From the NCBI GenBank assembly GCA_949752795.1, contig OX457063.1, forward strand, positions 65,495,783-65,559,782: a stretch of 64,000 nt of DNA, in the 5' to 3' direction. The notes below the pieces were generated by a model. The model ran no database searches and was not told where the DNA came from. It saw only the letters and a list, made by a program, of their open reading frames with translations. Each line of letters begins with the position of its first letter. The first letter of the stretch is position 1. Source of the DNA: Hyperoodon ampullatus (lineage: Eukaryota > Chordata > Mammalia > Artiodactyla > Ziphiidae). A program made the translations under genes and the position numbers. Below, one piece after another: positions 49,115 to 59,738 of this stretch.

Positions 49115-49330
49115 AGCTGAGTCAGAATTAAGACTTTGAGCTTCGGAGTTGGAGGCTCAAACACTTAGAATGTTTGCTAGGACTGGCTGTGTGACATTGG
49201 ATAAGTTATTTAACCCGTCTATGCCTCTTTTCTCTTATAATAGAACTTAAATTATAAACACGTGGTGAGGACTACATAAAATGACATATGTATAGCAGTT
49301 AGCATGGTTCTGGCCCATAGGCAGAAAAAT
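49115..49330 (+). mobile_element. MIR SINE
   Basis: 'gactttgagcttcggagttg', 'gctgtgtgacattggataag', 'ttatttaacccgtctatgcc' and 'agcagttagcatggttctgg' occur in MIR order. Confidence 0.8.
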
Positions 49331-49684
49331 TATGAATTGAAGATACAGATACTCAAATTTAAAAAATCATTGTAGTGCCTTTCATCATAAAAGCAAAAAC
49401 TCCAGACAACTCAAGAGTTCCCAAAGGCATAAACATAGCCAGTAATAGTCATAATGGTATTCTTGAGTTATCAAGTGTAAGCTTTAAAATTTTTTCTTTT
49501 AAAGATTTTTAAAATATGTGAGTATTGGTGCTTAAAGTGGCAAGCTTTTTGTACCTGGAAAATTAATTACACGGAAAATTAATTTATGTGGAATTTATAT
49601 TGAGTGTCAAATGAACAAAATATTTTTAAGTGTGTTTTCATTATGACTCACACCTTAGCTCCTTCACTTGTTATTCATCTATAC
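49331..49684. other. Unassigned sequence
   Basis: AT-rich. A local repetition of aaaattaatt (around 49560-49585) is present. No gene. Confidence 0.4.
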
Positions 49685-49860
49685 AGCTTTGAGCCACTTA
49701 CCCTTTCTGAGCCTAAGTTTCTTCTATAAAATTTAGGTAATAGAATAGCTACCTGGCAGTGTGGTTGGGAGGATTCGAGATATGGTATATTTTAGCATGA
49801 AGCATCTTGCATAGCATATAAGTAGGTGCTCACTAAGTGGTAATTATTCTTGTGGTTATT
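49685..49860 (+). mobile_element. MIR SINE fragment
   Basis: 'cttaccctttctgagcctaa', 'agtttcttctataaaattta' and 'catataagtaggtgctcact' are MIR landmarks. Confidence 0.7.
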
Positions 49861-49869
49861 TTGTGCTCT

Positions 49870-50280
49870 TCTAAGACTGCATTGCCTCAACACTGACCTA
49901 GTTATGAAATCCTATGGATCGTCCTCTTCCTTTATTTTAGCTTCTGTTATATTTGATGCTATTGAACTTCTTGAAATTGTTTCTTTTCCCCTTTTCTAGG
50001 GTTCTTCCTACTCCTGTGGGTATTCTTCTTCAGATTTCTTTGCTTGCTCTTCTTCCTTTGCCCACTACTTAAATACTGGTGTTTCCCAATTTCCATAGGT
50101 CTTTATAATTTCCTTTTTCCTCTACACATTGTCTCTGGGTATGAAATGCTTCACGGCACCAGCTGAAAGCTTTTCCCTGAGCACCAGTTGGGATATCCCA
50201 CAGATGTCTCCTAATGAAGTATATCTAAGAATGAACTTACAATCATCTCCTGCATACTTTTTCTTTCTTCTCTCTGCCCA
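49870..50280 (+). mobile_element. L2 LINE, plus-strand part A
   Basis: Sense L2 ORF2-like order is suggested, ending with 'cagatgtctcctaatgaagt' and 'aatgaacttacaatcatctc'. It continues after the intervening minus-strand piece at about 50810. Heavily decayed, so the assignment is moderate at best. Confidence 0.4.
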
Positions 50281-50284
50281 TATG

Positions 50285-50765
50285 GACAACACTGTTCATT
50301 CATTCAATCAATTAATTCAGTATTCATTGAGTGCCTACTCTGTTCTAAGCCCTGGGGATACAGTAGTGAAGTAAACAAATTACAAATCCTTACCCCTCAG
50401 GGAACCTATTTCTAGTGGGAGGCAAAGAAAATAAAATATGTTGTGTGTCTGATATTGATAAATTCTGTGGAGAAAAATAAAGCAGGGAAGAGAACTAAGG
50501 AAAGCCAAGATGAGGATAAAGGTTGCAATTCTAAGTAGGATTTGGCAGGGAGTCAATCACTAAAAAGGTGCCATTTGAGCAAAGATCTGAGAAGGTGAGG
50601 GAGCAAGCCATGTGGATATCTGGAGGAAGATTATTTCAGGATGGGGAAGTAGCAGCTGCACACTGTGAGGCAAGGGTGTGCCTGGCATTTTGAGGAAACA
50701 ACAAGGTAGCCATTGTGCCTGGCTTGTGTGAGGGAGAGAGCAGTAGGAGAGAGGTCAGAGAGTTA
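50285..50765 (-). mobile_element. L2 LINE 3' fragment in opposite orientation
   Basis: Begins cattcattcaatcaatt and follows the complement of the L2 3' end closely: 'gagtgcctactctgttctaa', 'gtgccatttgagcaaagatc', 'gagcaagccatgtggatatc' and 'gcaagggtgtgcctggcatt'. Better preserved than its flanks. Confidence 0.7.
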
Positions 50766-50809
50766 TAGGAAACATGATTCTATTGGTCCTGTCTATACTT
50801 TTCTTAAAA

Positions 50810-51000
50810 ATAGGGAACTAGCCTTCACTACTTAATCTATCATTCTCCTTTCATTTCCTCCTCTTACATCTAGTAACTCACCAAGTTTTACGGATTACAA
50901 CTCCTATATTACACTCCTGTCTATCCTCTTCATTCTCACTGCTTTTGCCTTAGTTCAAGCCTTTATTATTGATCAGCTAACTGACCTGCTGCTAGCCTCA
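50810..51000 (+). mobile_element. L2 LINE, plus-strand part B
   Basis: Sense L2 RT-distal order: 'cattctcctttcatttcctc', then 'gttcaagcctttattattga' and 'actgacctgctgctagcctc', equivalent to the L2 segment after part A. Confidence 0.45.
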
Positions 51001-51309
51001 CACTTTATGTTCATCACTCATTCAAGAGATTGTTTTGAACAACTTCCGTGTTCCAGGCCCTGCGCTAGGTATTGTGGATATAATGGTCATCAAGCTAGAC
51101 ATGACCATTGTCCTTAACAAAATTCACAGTAATTGGAGAGAAAATCATACGGGCAGTTAGTAACATGACTGTGTAATAAGTGATTTGAGATTGGAAGTTC
51201 TAGCAGTCTTAGTACTTAGTGGTGGGTGGGCAACTCTGATTTATGAGGGTTAGTGTAAGCTTTCCAGGAGAAATTATCTTCCAGTTGAGATCTAAAAGAT
51301 AAGTGGGAG

Positions 51310-51518
51310 GGCTTCCCTGGTGGCGCAGTGGTTGAGAGTCCGCCTGCCGATGCAGGGGACACAGGTTCGTGCCCCGGTCTGGGAGGATCCCACATGCCGC
51401 GGAGCGGCTGGGCCCGTGAGCCATGGCCGCTGAGCCTGTGCGTCCGGAGCCTGTGCTCCGCAAGAGGCGGGGCCACGACAGTGAGAGGCCCACGTAAAAA
51501 AAATAAATAAATAAAAAT
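51310..51518 (+). mobile_element. CHR-type SINE, copy 6 (plus strand)
   Basis: Sense short form: gggcttccctggtggcgcag, A-box-like tggcgcagtgg at 51321-51331, B-box-like ggttcgtgccc at 51364-51374, a CpG-rich body, then an aaataaataaataaa-type tail. A perfect 16-bp target-site duplication, aaaagataagtgggag, lies at 51294-51309 and 51519-51534. Inserted in an L2 piece. Confidence 0.95.
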
Positions 51519-51525
51519 AAAAGAT

Positions 51526-51565
51526 AAGTGGGAGTTAGACCCTCAAAGTGGGAGTTAGACCTTTC
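51526..51565. repeat. 20-bp tandem duplication beside the SINE
   Basis: aagtgggagttagacc is repeated with a 20-base period (51526 and 51546). The first copy overlaps the 3' target-site duplication of the SINE. Confidence 0.85.
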
Positions 51566-51735
51566 CAAGCTAAGGGACCACTTGTGTGAATGCCCAGAAA
51601 ATAGAACTGAATGTAGCATAATGTGACCTTCTAGAGGACAGAGGAGAGTAGCTCAGACTCAAGCTGGAGAGGTACAAAGAGCCAGATCATGTCTAGTATC
51701 TTCAGGTCCTTTTAAAATGTTCAGTTAATTCATTT

Positions 51736-51860
51736 GTTACCAAAATGATCATTTTTATGACTTGAATATAGTAATTTATCTCCCAGAATTAACACCCACC
51801 AATGACTTCCTATTGGCTTTATGTTAAATTCAAGTTCTATAATATAGCACACATTCTGTT
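51736..51860 (+). mobile_element. L2 LINE, plus-strand part C
   Basis: 'caatgacttcctattggctt' followed by 'aaattcaagttctataatat' matches sense L2 near its 3' third. Interrupted by the L1 that follows. Confidence 0.45.
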
Positions 51861-52595
51861 TTATTTATTTATTTTTTATTTGAGGTAACACTGATTTATA
51901 ACATAAGTTTCATATGTACAACATATTTCCACTTCTGTATACCCTACAGAGTGCTCACCACCAAAAATTTAATTTCCCTTCATCACCATCTGGTTGATCC
52001 CCTTTACCCATTTCACACACCCCCACCATGCACTCCTTACCCTTGGGTAACCACTACTGTGTTCTCTGTATCTACATGTTTGTTTTTGTTTGATTTGGTT
52101 TGTTCATTTATTTTGTTTGTGTTTCAGATTCCCCATATGAGTAAAATAATACGATATTTGTCTTTCTCCATCTGACTTATTTCACTTAGCAGAATACCCT
52201 CAAGGTCCATCCATGTTGTCACAAACGGCAGATTTCATCCATTTTTACGGCTGAGTAGTATTCCATATACTTGTATGTGTGTATATATATATATATAAAT
52301 ATAAATATAAACAAATATATATATATTTTTCACATCTTCTTTATCCATTTGTTGATGGGCACTTAGGTTGTTTCCATATTTTGGCAATTGTAAATAATGC
52401 TGTGAAGAACATAGAGATGTATATATCTCTTCAAATTAGAGTTTTTGGATTCTTTGGACAAATACCCAGAAGTGGGATAGCTGGATCACATGGTAGCTCA
52501 ATTATTAATATTTTGTGAAATCTCCATACTGTTTCCCATAGTGGTTGCACCAATTTACATTCCCAGCAGCAGAGTGTGCGGGTTCCCTTTTCAAC
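51861..52595 (-). mobile_element. 5'-truncated L1 inserted into L2
   Basis: Complement of an L1 3'UTR and ORF2 end: a ttatttatttatttttta tail complement, 'tccatccatgttgtcacaaa', 'cacttaggttgtttccatat', and the end 'gggttcccttttcaacacac'. Target-site duplication not clear. Intermediate age, older than the copies at 24.7 and 30.2 kb. Confidence 0.75.
52264..52330. repeat. AT-rich microsatellite within the L1
   Basis: (TA)8-type run, then aaatataaatataaa, then (TA)6, at the place where related L1 copies have only a short gtatatatg stretch. Confidence 0.85.
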
Positions 52596-52599
52596 ACAC

Positions 52600-53065
52600 A
52601 GGGTTCATTAATCTGCCTTTTGCCTCTTCAGTGTCAGCTCCCTAAGACCCCACTTTTACGTTTATGTACTAGTAGTGTGGAACTGCTTGTAATTACCCTC
52701 CAGAACACAGAAATTTTAAGTCTCCAGGCCTTAGCAAATACTTGGAATATTCTTTGGCCCTTGCCAACTTCATGAATTCATTTTTGCTTTCAAAATTAAT
52801 CTCAAATGTCTTCTTCTCTAAGAATCTTTCCCTGAAAACTCAAAGCTAATCATTTCCTCTTCTTTGCTACCACCCACTTCTATGTGATCTTTTCATTGCA
52901 ATTATCTCAATCTGTAACAGTTTGTTTATATGTTGAACTTCTCCACTAGTGTGAATTCGTTGAAGGTCTATGGGTTTTTTGTTTTTGTTTTCATCTGTGT
53001 ATCCTTAGCCCCAGTATAGTGCATGGCACTTAGCCACACTTAACAAATGTTTAGTGAATTTAATA
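52600..53065 (+). mobile_element. L2 LINE, plus-strand part D (3' end)
   Basis: Sense L2 3' region: 'ccaggccttagcaaatactt', 'atctcaaatgtcttcttctc', 'tgtgtatccttagccccagt', and the terminal 'cttaacaaatgtttagtgaa'. It continues part C across the inserted L1. Confidence 0.65.
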
Positions 53066-53069
53066 TAAT

Positions 53070-53780
53070 AAATTCTTAGAGCTATAATTCTCAGAGACTA
53101 TCCCACCCAAATCGATCTCATGTATGAATCTGAGTTGCATCTTTTTAAAGAATCTAAAGGCATTACATTCTTAATTTAGCATTATCTTTAGTTTTGACTT
53201 TCAAAACTTGCAGAAATTTCCCTATCATACTTGTGCACTCTTAATCATTTTTAGTAATTTTAGAATTCCTTTACTTTTAGCCACAGAGTGATAGGCTCAC
53301 TGTTAAATATTTAAATCATTTTCTAAATTAATATTTGAATGAAAATATTTGTCATTTTTGTTTTCTTATAATAATGCTTTATATTTTTCATCTCTGCTTA
53401 CTATTTTTTAAAAACTTAGTGTTTTATCATAGACAATGGAATGATTTCGCCAATGTAGGTATGTAAGTATCCCAAAACACAAAACTAACCTTCCTGGCAC
53501 TTCCAGAGACCTTGAATAATTTCAAGTTTAACCTCATCCGAGCCCATGTATCCCTTACATAGGAACCTTTAAAGCATCCATTGTAAAAACTACTGCAGAT
53601 GCCTCATAGAATCTCAGAATTGTCTCATTACTATTAGACAGTTCTGAAAAGAAGGAACGTAGATGGCAAGTAAATATTTTAAAAATCAAAGCCTTACTGT
53701 TAATCACTGAAAATGAAGAAAGATATTTTGTAAAACCTTTCTCGGTGTCAAGGTTTTTTACTTTTTAATATACTTGGAAA
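53070..53780. other. Unassigned sequence
   Basis: No recognised gene or repeat in about 700 bp. Confidence 0.4.
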
Positions 53781-53934
53781 TAAGTGTACTATGAAATGGG
53801 TTCTCTCAGATACTGCTGATGAAAATATAAATTGGCCTACTTTTTGAAGGCAGTTTAACAGTATATATTGAATTTTTTTTAATGTTCATTCTTATTAATA
53901 CCTCAAAATATTCATCCTGATGGAAATGTTTCAG

Positions 53935-54046
53935 AAGTAATGGTGGTGGTTGCACAACATTGTGAATGTACAAAATGCCACTGAATTGTTCACTTTAAAA
54001 CAGTTAATTTTATGTTATGTGAATTTTACCTCAATAAATTATGTTT
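53935..54046 (+). mobile_element. Short L1 3' tail nested in L1
   Basis: 'ggtggttgcacaacattgtg', 'gccactgaattgttcacttt' and 'gtgaattttacctcaataaa' are the terminal 110 bp of an L1M-type 3'UTR. The sequence ttcatcctgatggaaatg before it and ttcatcctaaggaaat after it suggest a duplication of the host site. Confidence 0.65.
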
Positions 54047-54144
54047 TAGAATATTCATCCTAAGGAAATAATATAGAAATGTTAATGAATAAGGATATTC
54101 CATTCAGCATTATTTATAATAGCAAAAATTTATAAACAAAATCA

Positions 54145-54482
54145 GGGCTTCCCTGGTGATGCAGTGGTTAAGAATCCTCCTGCCAATGCAGGGGACACGG
54201 GTTTGAGCCCTGGTCCGGGAAAATCCCACATGCCGCGGAGCAACTAAGCCCATGCACCACAACTACTGAGCCTGTGCTCTAGAGCCTGGGAGCCACAGCT
54301 ACTGAAGCCCACGCGCCTAGAGCCCGTGTTCTGCAACAAGAGAAGCCGTGACAATGAGAAGCCCGTGCACCGCAACGAAGAGTAGCCCCCGCTCACTGCA
54401 ACTAGAGAAAGCCCGCGCATGGCAATGAAGACCCAACACAGCCAAAAATAAAAACAAATAGATAAATAAATTTATTAAGAAA
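54145..54482 (+). mobile_element. CHR-type SINE, long form, copy 7 (plus strand)
   Basis: Sense copy of about 338 bp: head gggcttccctggtgatgcag (A-box-like at 54157-54167, B-box-like ggtttgagccc at 54200-54210), an extended body with repeated ctactgaagccc-type motifs, and an aaaataaaaacaaat tail. A 21-bp target-site duplication with one mismatch lies at 54124-54144 and 54483-54503. It splits the L1. Confidence 0.93.
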
Positions 54483-54764
54483 AAAAATTTATAAACAGAA
54501 TCAAAGCCTAACAGAAAGGGAGCAATTATATATGATACATCTTTATGCTAGTCAACTATTCAGCCATCGCAGATAATATTTGTAAAGAATTTTTAACGAA
54601 ATGGGGAAATGCTCGAGAATATGTCATATGAAGAACATTGAATACAAAATTATACCTTTGGACAGTTTTGTAAAACAAGTGTACATAGAAAAAGATGGGA
54701 AGAAAATTGTGAGTATTCCTTGAGCTCCTTTAAGTACATGAAGCCCTTGTCCTTGGGTTTAAAT

Positions 54765-55004
54765 GGCAGGCTTTCCATTCGAGTCTCTTGCAGTTGACTC
54801 TGTTAAGATCATCAGTCCTGGGGGCTCCAATTTTGTCAGTGGTCTGTTCATTATATCCAGAACCTTAACCATCATGGTACAAAGAGCCAGAATAGAGAAA
54901 ATGTTATTAACATACTAAATTGGGAGGTTAGACTTGGCAGTTTTTATTATCTTTTAGCTTTAAATAGGTTAAATAGGATTGGGGGGCTCACATGGGGGGA
55001 ACAT
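54765..55004. other. Unassigned sequence
   Basis: No recognised gene or repeat. Confidence 0.4.
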
Positions 55005-55265
55005 CAAATTTATTGAATATTTACCATGTGTCCAACTATATACTAAATACATTCACATTCATCATCTCATGTAATCACAGAAACATTGCAGAGTTAAAAC
55101 TTTATATACCCACTTTACAGAGAGGAGAACAAAAAGTTGAATGTTCTGCTCTGGTTTATACAGAGCAAGTGTAAATTGAGTACAGTTGAGTACTAAATTG
55201 AGTAAATTACTAAATTGAGTAGTCAATTGAAGCTCAAACACTAGTACCCTACTTCTAAATCTGTG
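55005..55265 (-). mobile_element. MIR SINE fragment
   Basis: Complement MIR order: 'aatatttaccatgtgtccaa', 'catcatctcatgtaatcaca' and 'acccactttacagagaggag'. A local atactaaattgagta repetition near 55190-55225 follows. Confidence 0.6.
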
Positions 55266-55517
55266 CTTTTTCTACTACATAACATAGGTTTCATTTTTCT
55301 GTGCCACGCTGGACATCACTACCACAAAGCCTCAAATACAAATAGTCCTCAATTTGCAAATAAATTGTGTTCTAAGTATGTTTCTCAGTTAGAAGTGTAC
55401 ATATTAAATGTCTTTTCTCATAGGTATAGCATTAAACTCATTGTTTCAACACCCAAGGGTGTCATTTCTCAGGTCTGAATTGGCAAATACTTAGTACTTA
55501 GGATGCCACTCCCATGG

Positions 55518-55735
55518 CAGTTGCTAATATTTATTGAAATTTTCCACGTGCCAGGCACCGTTCTAAATTCCTTACTTAGTAAAGATTTTATTCATCTCAG
55601 CAACCCTAGTAAACACCAGTATTATTCATGTTTTCATATAAGGAAGCTGAACACAAGGTAACACAGGTAATTAATGCCAAAGCCAAGATTTGAATCCAGG
55701 CAATCTGAGCTTGACTGGCCCTAGTATCCTTCTTA
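55518..55735 (-). mobile_element. MIR SINE
   Basis: Complement MIR order is clear: 'ccacgtgccaggcaccgttc', 'ttcatctcagcaaccctagt', 'ataaggaagctgaacacaag' and 'gatttgaatccaggcaatct'. Confidence 0.8.
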
Positions 55736-55825
55736 ATACAGTGTTCGTGGCAGCCACTGAGAAATCCAAATTGGCGCTCATGCTATTTAAAATTTGTCTG
55801 TGTTGTAAAAATGTGTAATGTACAT

Positions 55826-55982
55826 TAGCTGTCAACCCTGGCTACACATCAGAAATACCTGTGGGGTTTTCTAGGCATACAGAGGCCCAATCCAACTGTG
55901 GACAAAATGAATCAGTATCTTCTAGGGTGGGTTATGGATATCTATGTTAAGATGTTCCACAGATGATTTGGGTGTGCAATTA
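55826..55982 (+). mobile_element. MER5-type MITE
   Basis: Left end 'gctgtcaaccctggctacac' followed by 'atcagaaatacctgtggggt' is strongly MER5A-like. The right end is decayed. Confidence 0.75.
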
Positions 55983-56094
55983 TCTCATGTATACACAAAG
56001 CAATTGGAATTGTCATGGTATCTCAGGCTCTCATAGGCAAGAGTTTTTTAATATAACATTTACAACAATGTTAAGCAAGGTAGTATTGCTTATT

Positions 56095-56315
56095 GATTGG
56101 TAGTGTGGCCTCTGGAACTAGACTTCCTGACTATAATTTTTTTAATTTTGTTAGTTTTCCGCATGTGACTTAATTTTTGTAAACCTTAGTTTCTTGATGC
56201 ATGAAATAAAGTTGGTTTTGTTAAGTAGCATGCAGGGTTGTTGTTGAGGATCAACAGGATAAATACAAGTAAAACAGTTCAGCACAGTACCTGACAGTAA
56301 AGGTACCAAAGTTTA
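56095..56315 (+). mobile_element. MIR SINE
   Basis: 'gtgtggcctctggaactaga', 'gcatgtgacttaatttttgt', 'gcagggttgttgttgaggat' and 'ttcagcacagtacctgacag' occur in MIR order. Confidence 0.7.
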
Positions 56316-58235
56316 AGGTAGTTATGTAAGTGTACACTGATATCATAAATAGTAAGTAATGTGGGTAGGGTAGTCATTGCATGTTATAGAGAACAATCAC
56401 AGCATTTGAGACCAGGTGAGAGAGCTTCCTAGAGTTGATGGCATTTTCAGAGGTCATGTGAAATATAACAAGAAGCTGTTGAGTGGGATCTTTCCAAGAC
56501 ATTGGATCTATTGTGGGAGATATCTTTGAGATGGATAAGCAGAGGAGTTTATGAGATTCGTGTTGAAAGTTATAATTAGGGATAGACTTGCATCTGAGTT
56601 CCTTAGTATTAGATTTTGAATCTCAGTCCACCAGAATTTGACTTACTTTATATCTTAATTCTTAAAGAGTTACAAAGGACTTATTACTCCCTCCCACCTC
56701 TTAGTTTCCATGGTATTTTATTTGTATCTCTGCTTTTATGGTGGTTTGTGCACATTGATACCTCCAACTCTTTGTACTCCTTAAAACACTCAAGAGCACC
56801 TGAAACCGGTCTCACACAGTAGGGTTTCCAAATTTTACTGTATTGAATTAAGAGAGAAGACCCAGTTATGTTCTTTAATGTTAGTTTAATAGAAGAACTA
56901 TAATGTATATATAATACTAACAACATGCAAGTCTAAAATTATGTATATGTTGAGATATCTACATTGGAATTAATAAATTATTTAAAGCTTCAAGAGCCAG
57001 GTCTTATTAACAATCCAGGAAATGCTTTTGGTAGGTGAGCATTTGTTATTTCTTCCAAGATCTATTTTAGTCATAATATTTAAATTTTAGTGTCAAACAT
57101 AGTGATGCCTATTTATTCCCATAGTCTGTTTGGAGAAGTAAGTCATACCATATCTAATTTCTATCTTTGAAGCAAGAAAGAGAGGGAAGAAAGGAAAGAG
57201 GATAGGTGAGGGAAGAAAGGAAAGAGGATAGGTAAGTAGGTGAGCAGAGAGGAGAATTTAAAATGTATATCGTGTGTAATTTTGTCCCCTCACAAGATAT
57301 TATAGTGGCAGACTTGGAAGTAGAGGACCTGGAATGTCAGATTCTCAGTAAACCACAAAGGACTGCACCTACTCAGAAAACCGAAGTTTGTGCTGAGCAG
57401 GAGTATATCATGAGAATGGGACTGAGATGGGGTGGAGTTAAACTTCTTTCCCTTTGCACTTTTTCCACTTATATCAGTCATTTCAGAGGCACATGAATTT
57501 AAATACTGACATATAAACTCGACTCTTTACCCTTTAGCCCAGTTGAGGAGTGTGTCAGCTTTCTTTACTCTAATGAGGAATTGGTTATGTCACAATATCC
57601 AAAAACATTTATAGGATAAAAGCCAGGCTTGTAAACCTTGTTATACTGTATGCTATTTTTGTGCTGTGTTAAATGGATACACTCTGTTTCTTCCCAGGAG
57701 GAAATTGTAGTTTGAATACTAATTAATAAATATTTAATTGAAAAGATGGGTTTGAAATGGACTGCATAGGTGTTTTTCTGGAAAGTGCTAATAACACTTA
57801 GGAGAAGTTAGGCTTTGATATCTTCCTTCTATTTTCCATATATAATATGTAATATACCTTCCAGTTTTCATAATATATAATAAGATCAAAACTGGGTATT
57901 ATACTAATGTAATTTATTGAAATGAGTTTGATCATATTTGAATGATATTTTTTAAAAAGCACTATATTGCTAAAGTAGGTCTTATATATTAATATGTTCC
58001 TGTACTGTCATCATAATGATATATAAAAACATTCATTTCCTACAACTCTTTCTTAATCTCAACTTTTCCCACTCATAATTTTTCTTTATCTCAATTTTCT
58101 CACTTATTTCCATTTTAATATATGGTACTGGTACTTTATAAGCTATCTCGATCACTTTGTAATAAAACAGACAAATAATTTTAAAATGTAATAAATCTGA
58201 ATTTTGATACTAACAACTAACAAAACAATGTGGAA
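56316..58235. other. Unassigned sequence, no gene recognised
   Basis: About 1.9 kb without a recognised interspersed repeat. The overlapping frames at 57263-57496 (plus) and 57290-57481 (minus) show no domain and no splice context I trust. Confidence 0.4.
57182..57233. repeat. Perfect 26-bp tandem duplication
   Basis: A 26-base purine-rich unit (starting gagggaagaaagg, ending aggataggt) occurs twice without mismatch, at 57182-57207 and 57208-57233. Confidence 0.95.
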
Positions 58236-58239
58236 AGAT

Positions 58240-58440
58240 GGAGTCAGCACTAGACTTGGACTTGGGTTCTACCACCACAGTTTTTCAATCCAGGGCCAGA
58301 GCTTTGTCTTCTCTTAGTCTCTTGGTTTTCTCATCTGCTAAGTGAAGATGAGAACACCTATACCCTAAGGTTTTAATGATGATGAAATCACATTATGTTA
58401 GGAAAGTATATAGCATAAACTAGAAGGTTAGTTAAATATT
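58240..58440 (+). mobile_element. MIR SINE
   Basis: 'gcactagacttggacttggg', 'cttggttttctcatctgcta' and 'aggttttaatgatgatgaaa' occur in MIR order. Confidence 0.7.
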
Positions 58441-59590
58441 AGTTGAATCCAGATCAGATTTTCACAAGTTGGGAAAAAATATTTTGATTTCTGTTCATTT
58501 AAAACCTGTAATTCCTGTGACTGAATTGTTATAGGTTGTCCCATTCACAAGGAATGAGCCTAGGCATTCTGGATTCTGAGCATCTGGTTTGTAAAGATCT
58601 AATGAATGCCACGTTTGTGCTGTGCCTAGAGAGCTCCCTTTAGAGAAGAAGCCTTATTCTTTGATCCTCCCATGTTGTCTCTATGCCAGTAGACAACAAG
58701 AGGAAGACGTTCTCCAAGCCTCCAAAGCAGGAACCTAAAACACATCTTCTTAGAGAAGTTGTGCTGTAAATAGGATTGATTTGTTTTGGTTTCCCCCCAA
58801 AGCTATTTTACTCTTAATATAATTAAACAACTATGCACTTGTGAGAATATAATTTATACTCACTATATTTCTTATTGTAAATGGGCCTTTCCCTCAGGTG
58901 CATCTAGACTAGTTATCTTCATGTTGGCCTTCATTCTGAGCCAGCATTTTCTTCAGTCAGGAACTTCTTTCAACCGGTTTCATGTCCAAGCCAAAAAACT
59001 CTGTACCCAGATGACTTGTTAATGAAGTAGTACTATATTGTTGATTAAAGACCTTTTATGGATCAATGAAGAGCTGTTAGAAGCACTTTTCTTATTTATG
59101 TGTAGTTTTGGAGCAGAGCGAAAAACAATTAAAAAACGTGGGCAGGGGAGAAAAACTTTGAGTTAAAGTGCTGGGATAATTTTTTTTTAATTTACATGTC
59201 CACATCTCCCTTTTCCACACTTTGCTTAATTTTAGAAGGTATGACTTTCAGAAAATAGCTCTTTATCTTTTGAGACTGGTGACTTGCTGTAAATTTTAAA
59301 AGAATTACAGTAATTCAGATGTATTTCATGTTAATGGAATTGTTAACAGTCAAGGTGTAGTTCTTAATATATAGCTGTACACAAACATCCTTTCACACTG
59401 TTAGTAAGAATATAATTAAAAGACATATACAGATTTGAAATATGCTCAAGTTCGGAGGTGGTGCAGTGCTTATAATACTTCCTACAAGTACATATATGAA
59501 GAAGGTATTATGTTGTGGAGCACAAATGAAAAGCTCTGCAAATTGCATAAAAACTATGTTAATAGTATTTTAAAGTTTTTTGTAAAATGG
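58441..59590. other. Unassigned sequence
   Basis: No recognised gene or repeat. The open frame at 58786-59022 has no domain. Confidence 0.4.
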
Positions 59591-59726
59591 ACATTTGAGA
59601 GGAAATGAGGAGACCTGGATCCTAGCCCTTTTATCGCTGTTATGACCTTCAGCAAGTCAACCTTTTAGCTCTGTTTTCTTTTCTTGAAAATGAAGCAATG
59701 TCTGGGAGATTACTAAGGTTTCTTCT
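59591..59726 (+). mobile_element. MIR SINE fragment
   Basis: 'gaggagacctggatcctagc', 'tgaccttcagcaagtcaacc' and 'ctgttttcttttcttgaaaa' occur in MIR order. The element is cut by the L1 that follows. Confidence 0.6.
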
Positions 59727-59738
59727 AGCTGTAAATTT

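Larger units (their letters stand above)
51003..51735 (-). mobile_element. L2 LINE 3' fragment, opposite orientation, second
   Basis: Complement of the L2 3' end: 'ttccaggccctgcgctaggt', 'tttccaggagaaattatctt' and 'gagccagatcatgtctagta'. A CHR SINE is inserted into it at 51310-51518. Confidence 0.5.
53790..54760 (+). mobile_element. Ancient L1 3' region carrying nested insertions
   Basis: Sense L1M-type 3' order: 'tttgaaggcagtttaacagt', 'aatattcatcctaaggaaat', 'cagcattatttataatagca', then after the SINE 'caactattcagccatcgcag' and 'gggaagaaaattgtgagtat'. Interrupted by an L1 tail and a CHR SINE. Confidence 0.65.

Noticed and set aside
51321..51374. tRNA-like A and B boxes suggesting a tRNA gene
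   Set aside because: They belong to the tRNA-derived head of a CHR SINE. The sequence continues into the SINE body and tail and does not fold as a complete tRNA gene in context.
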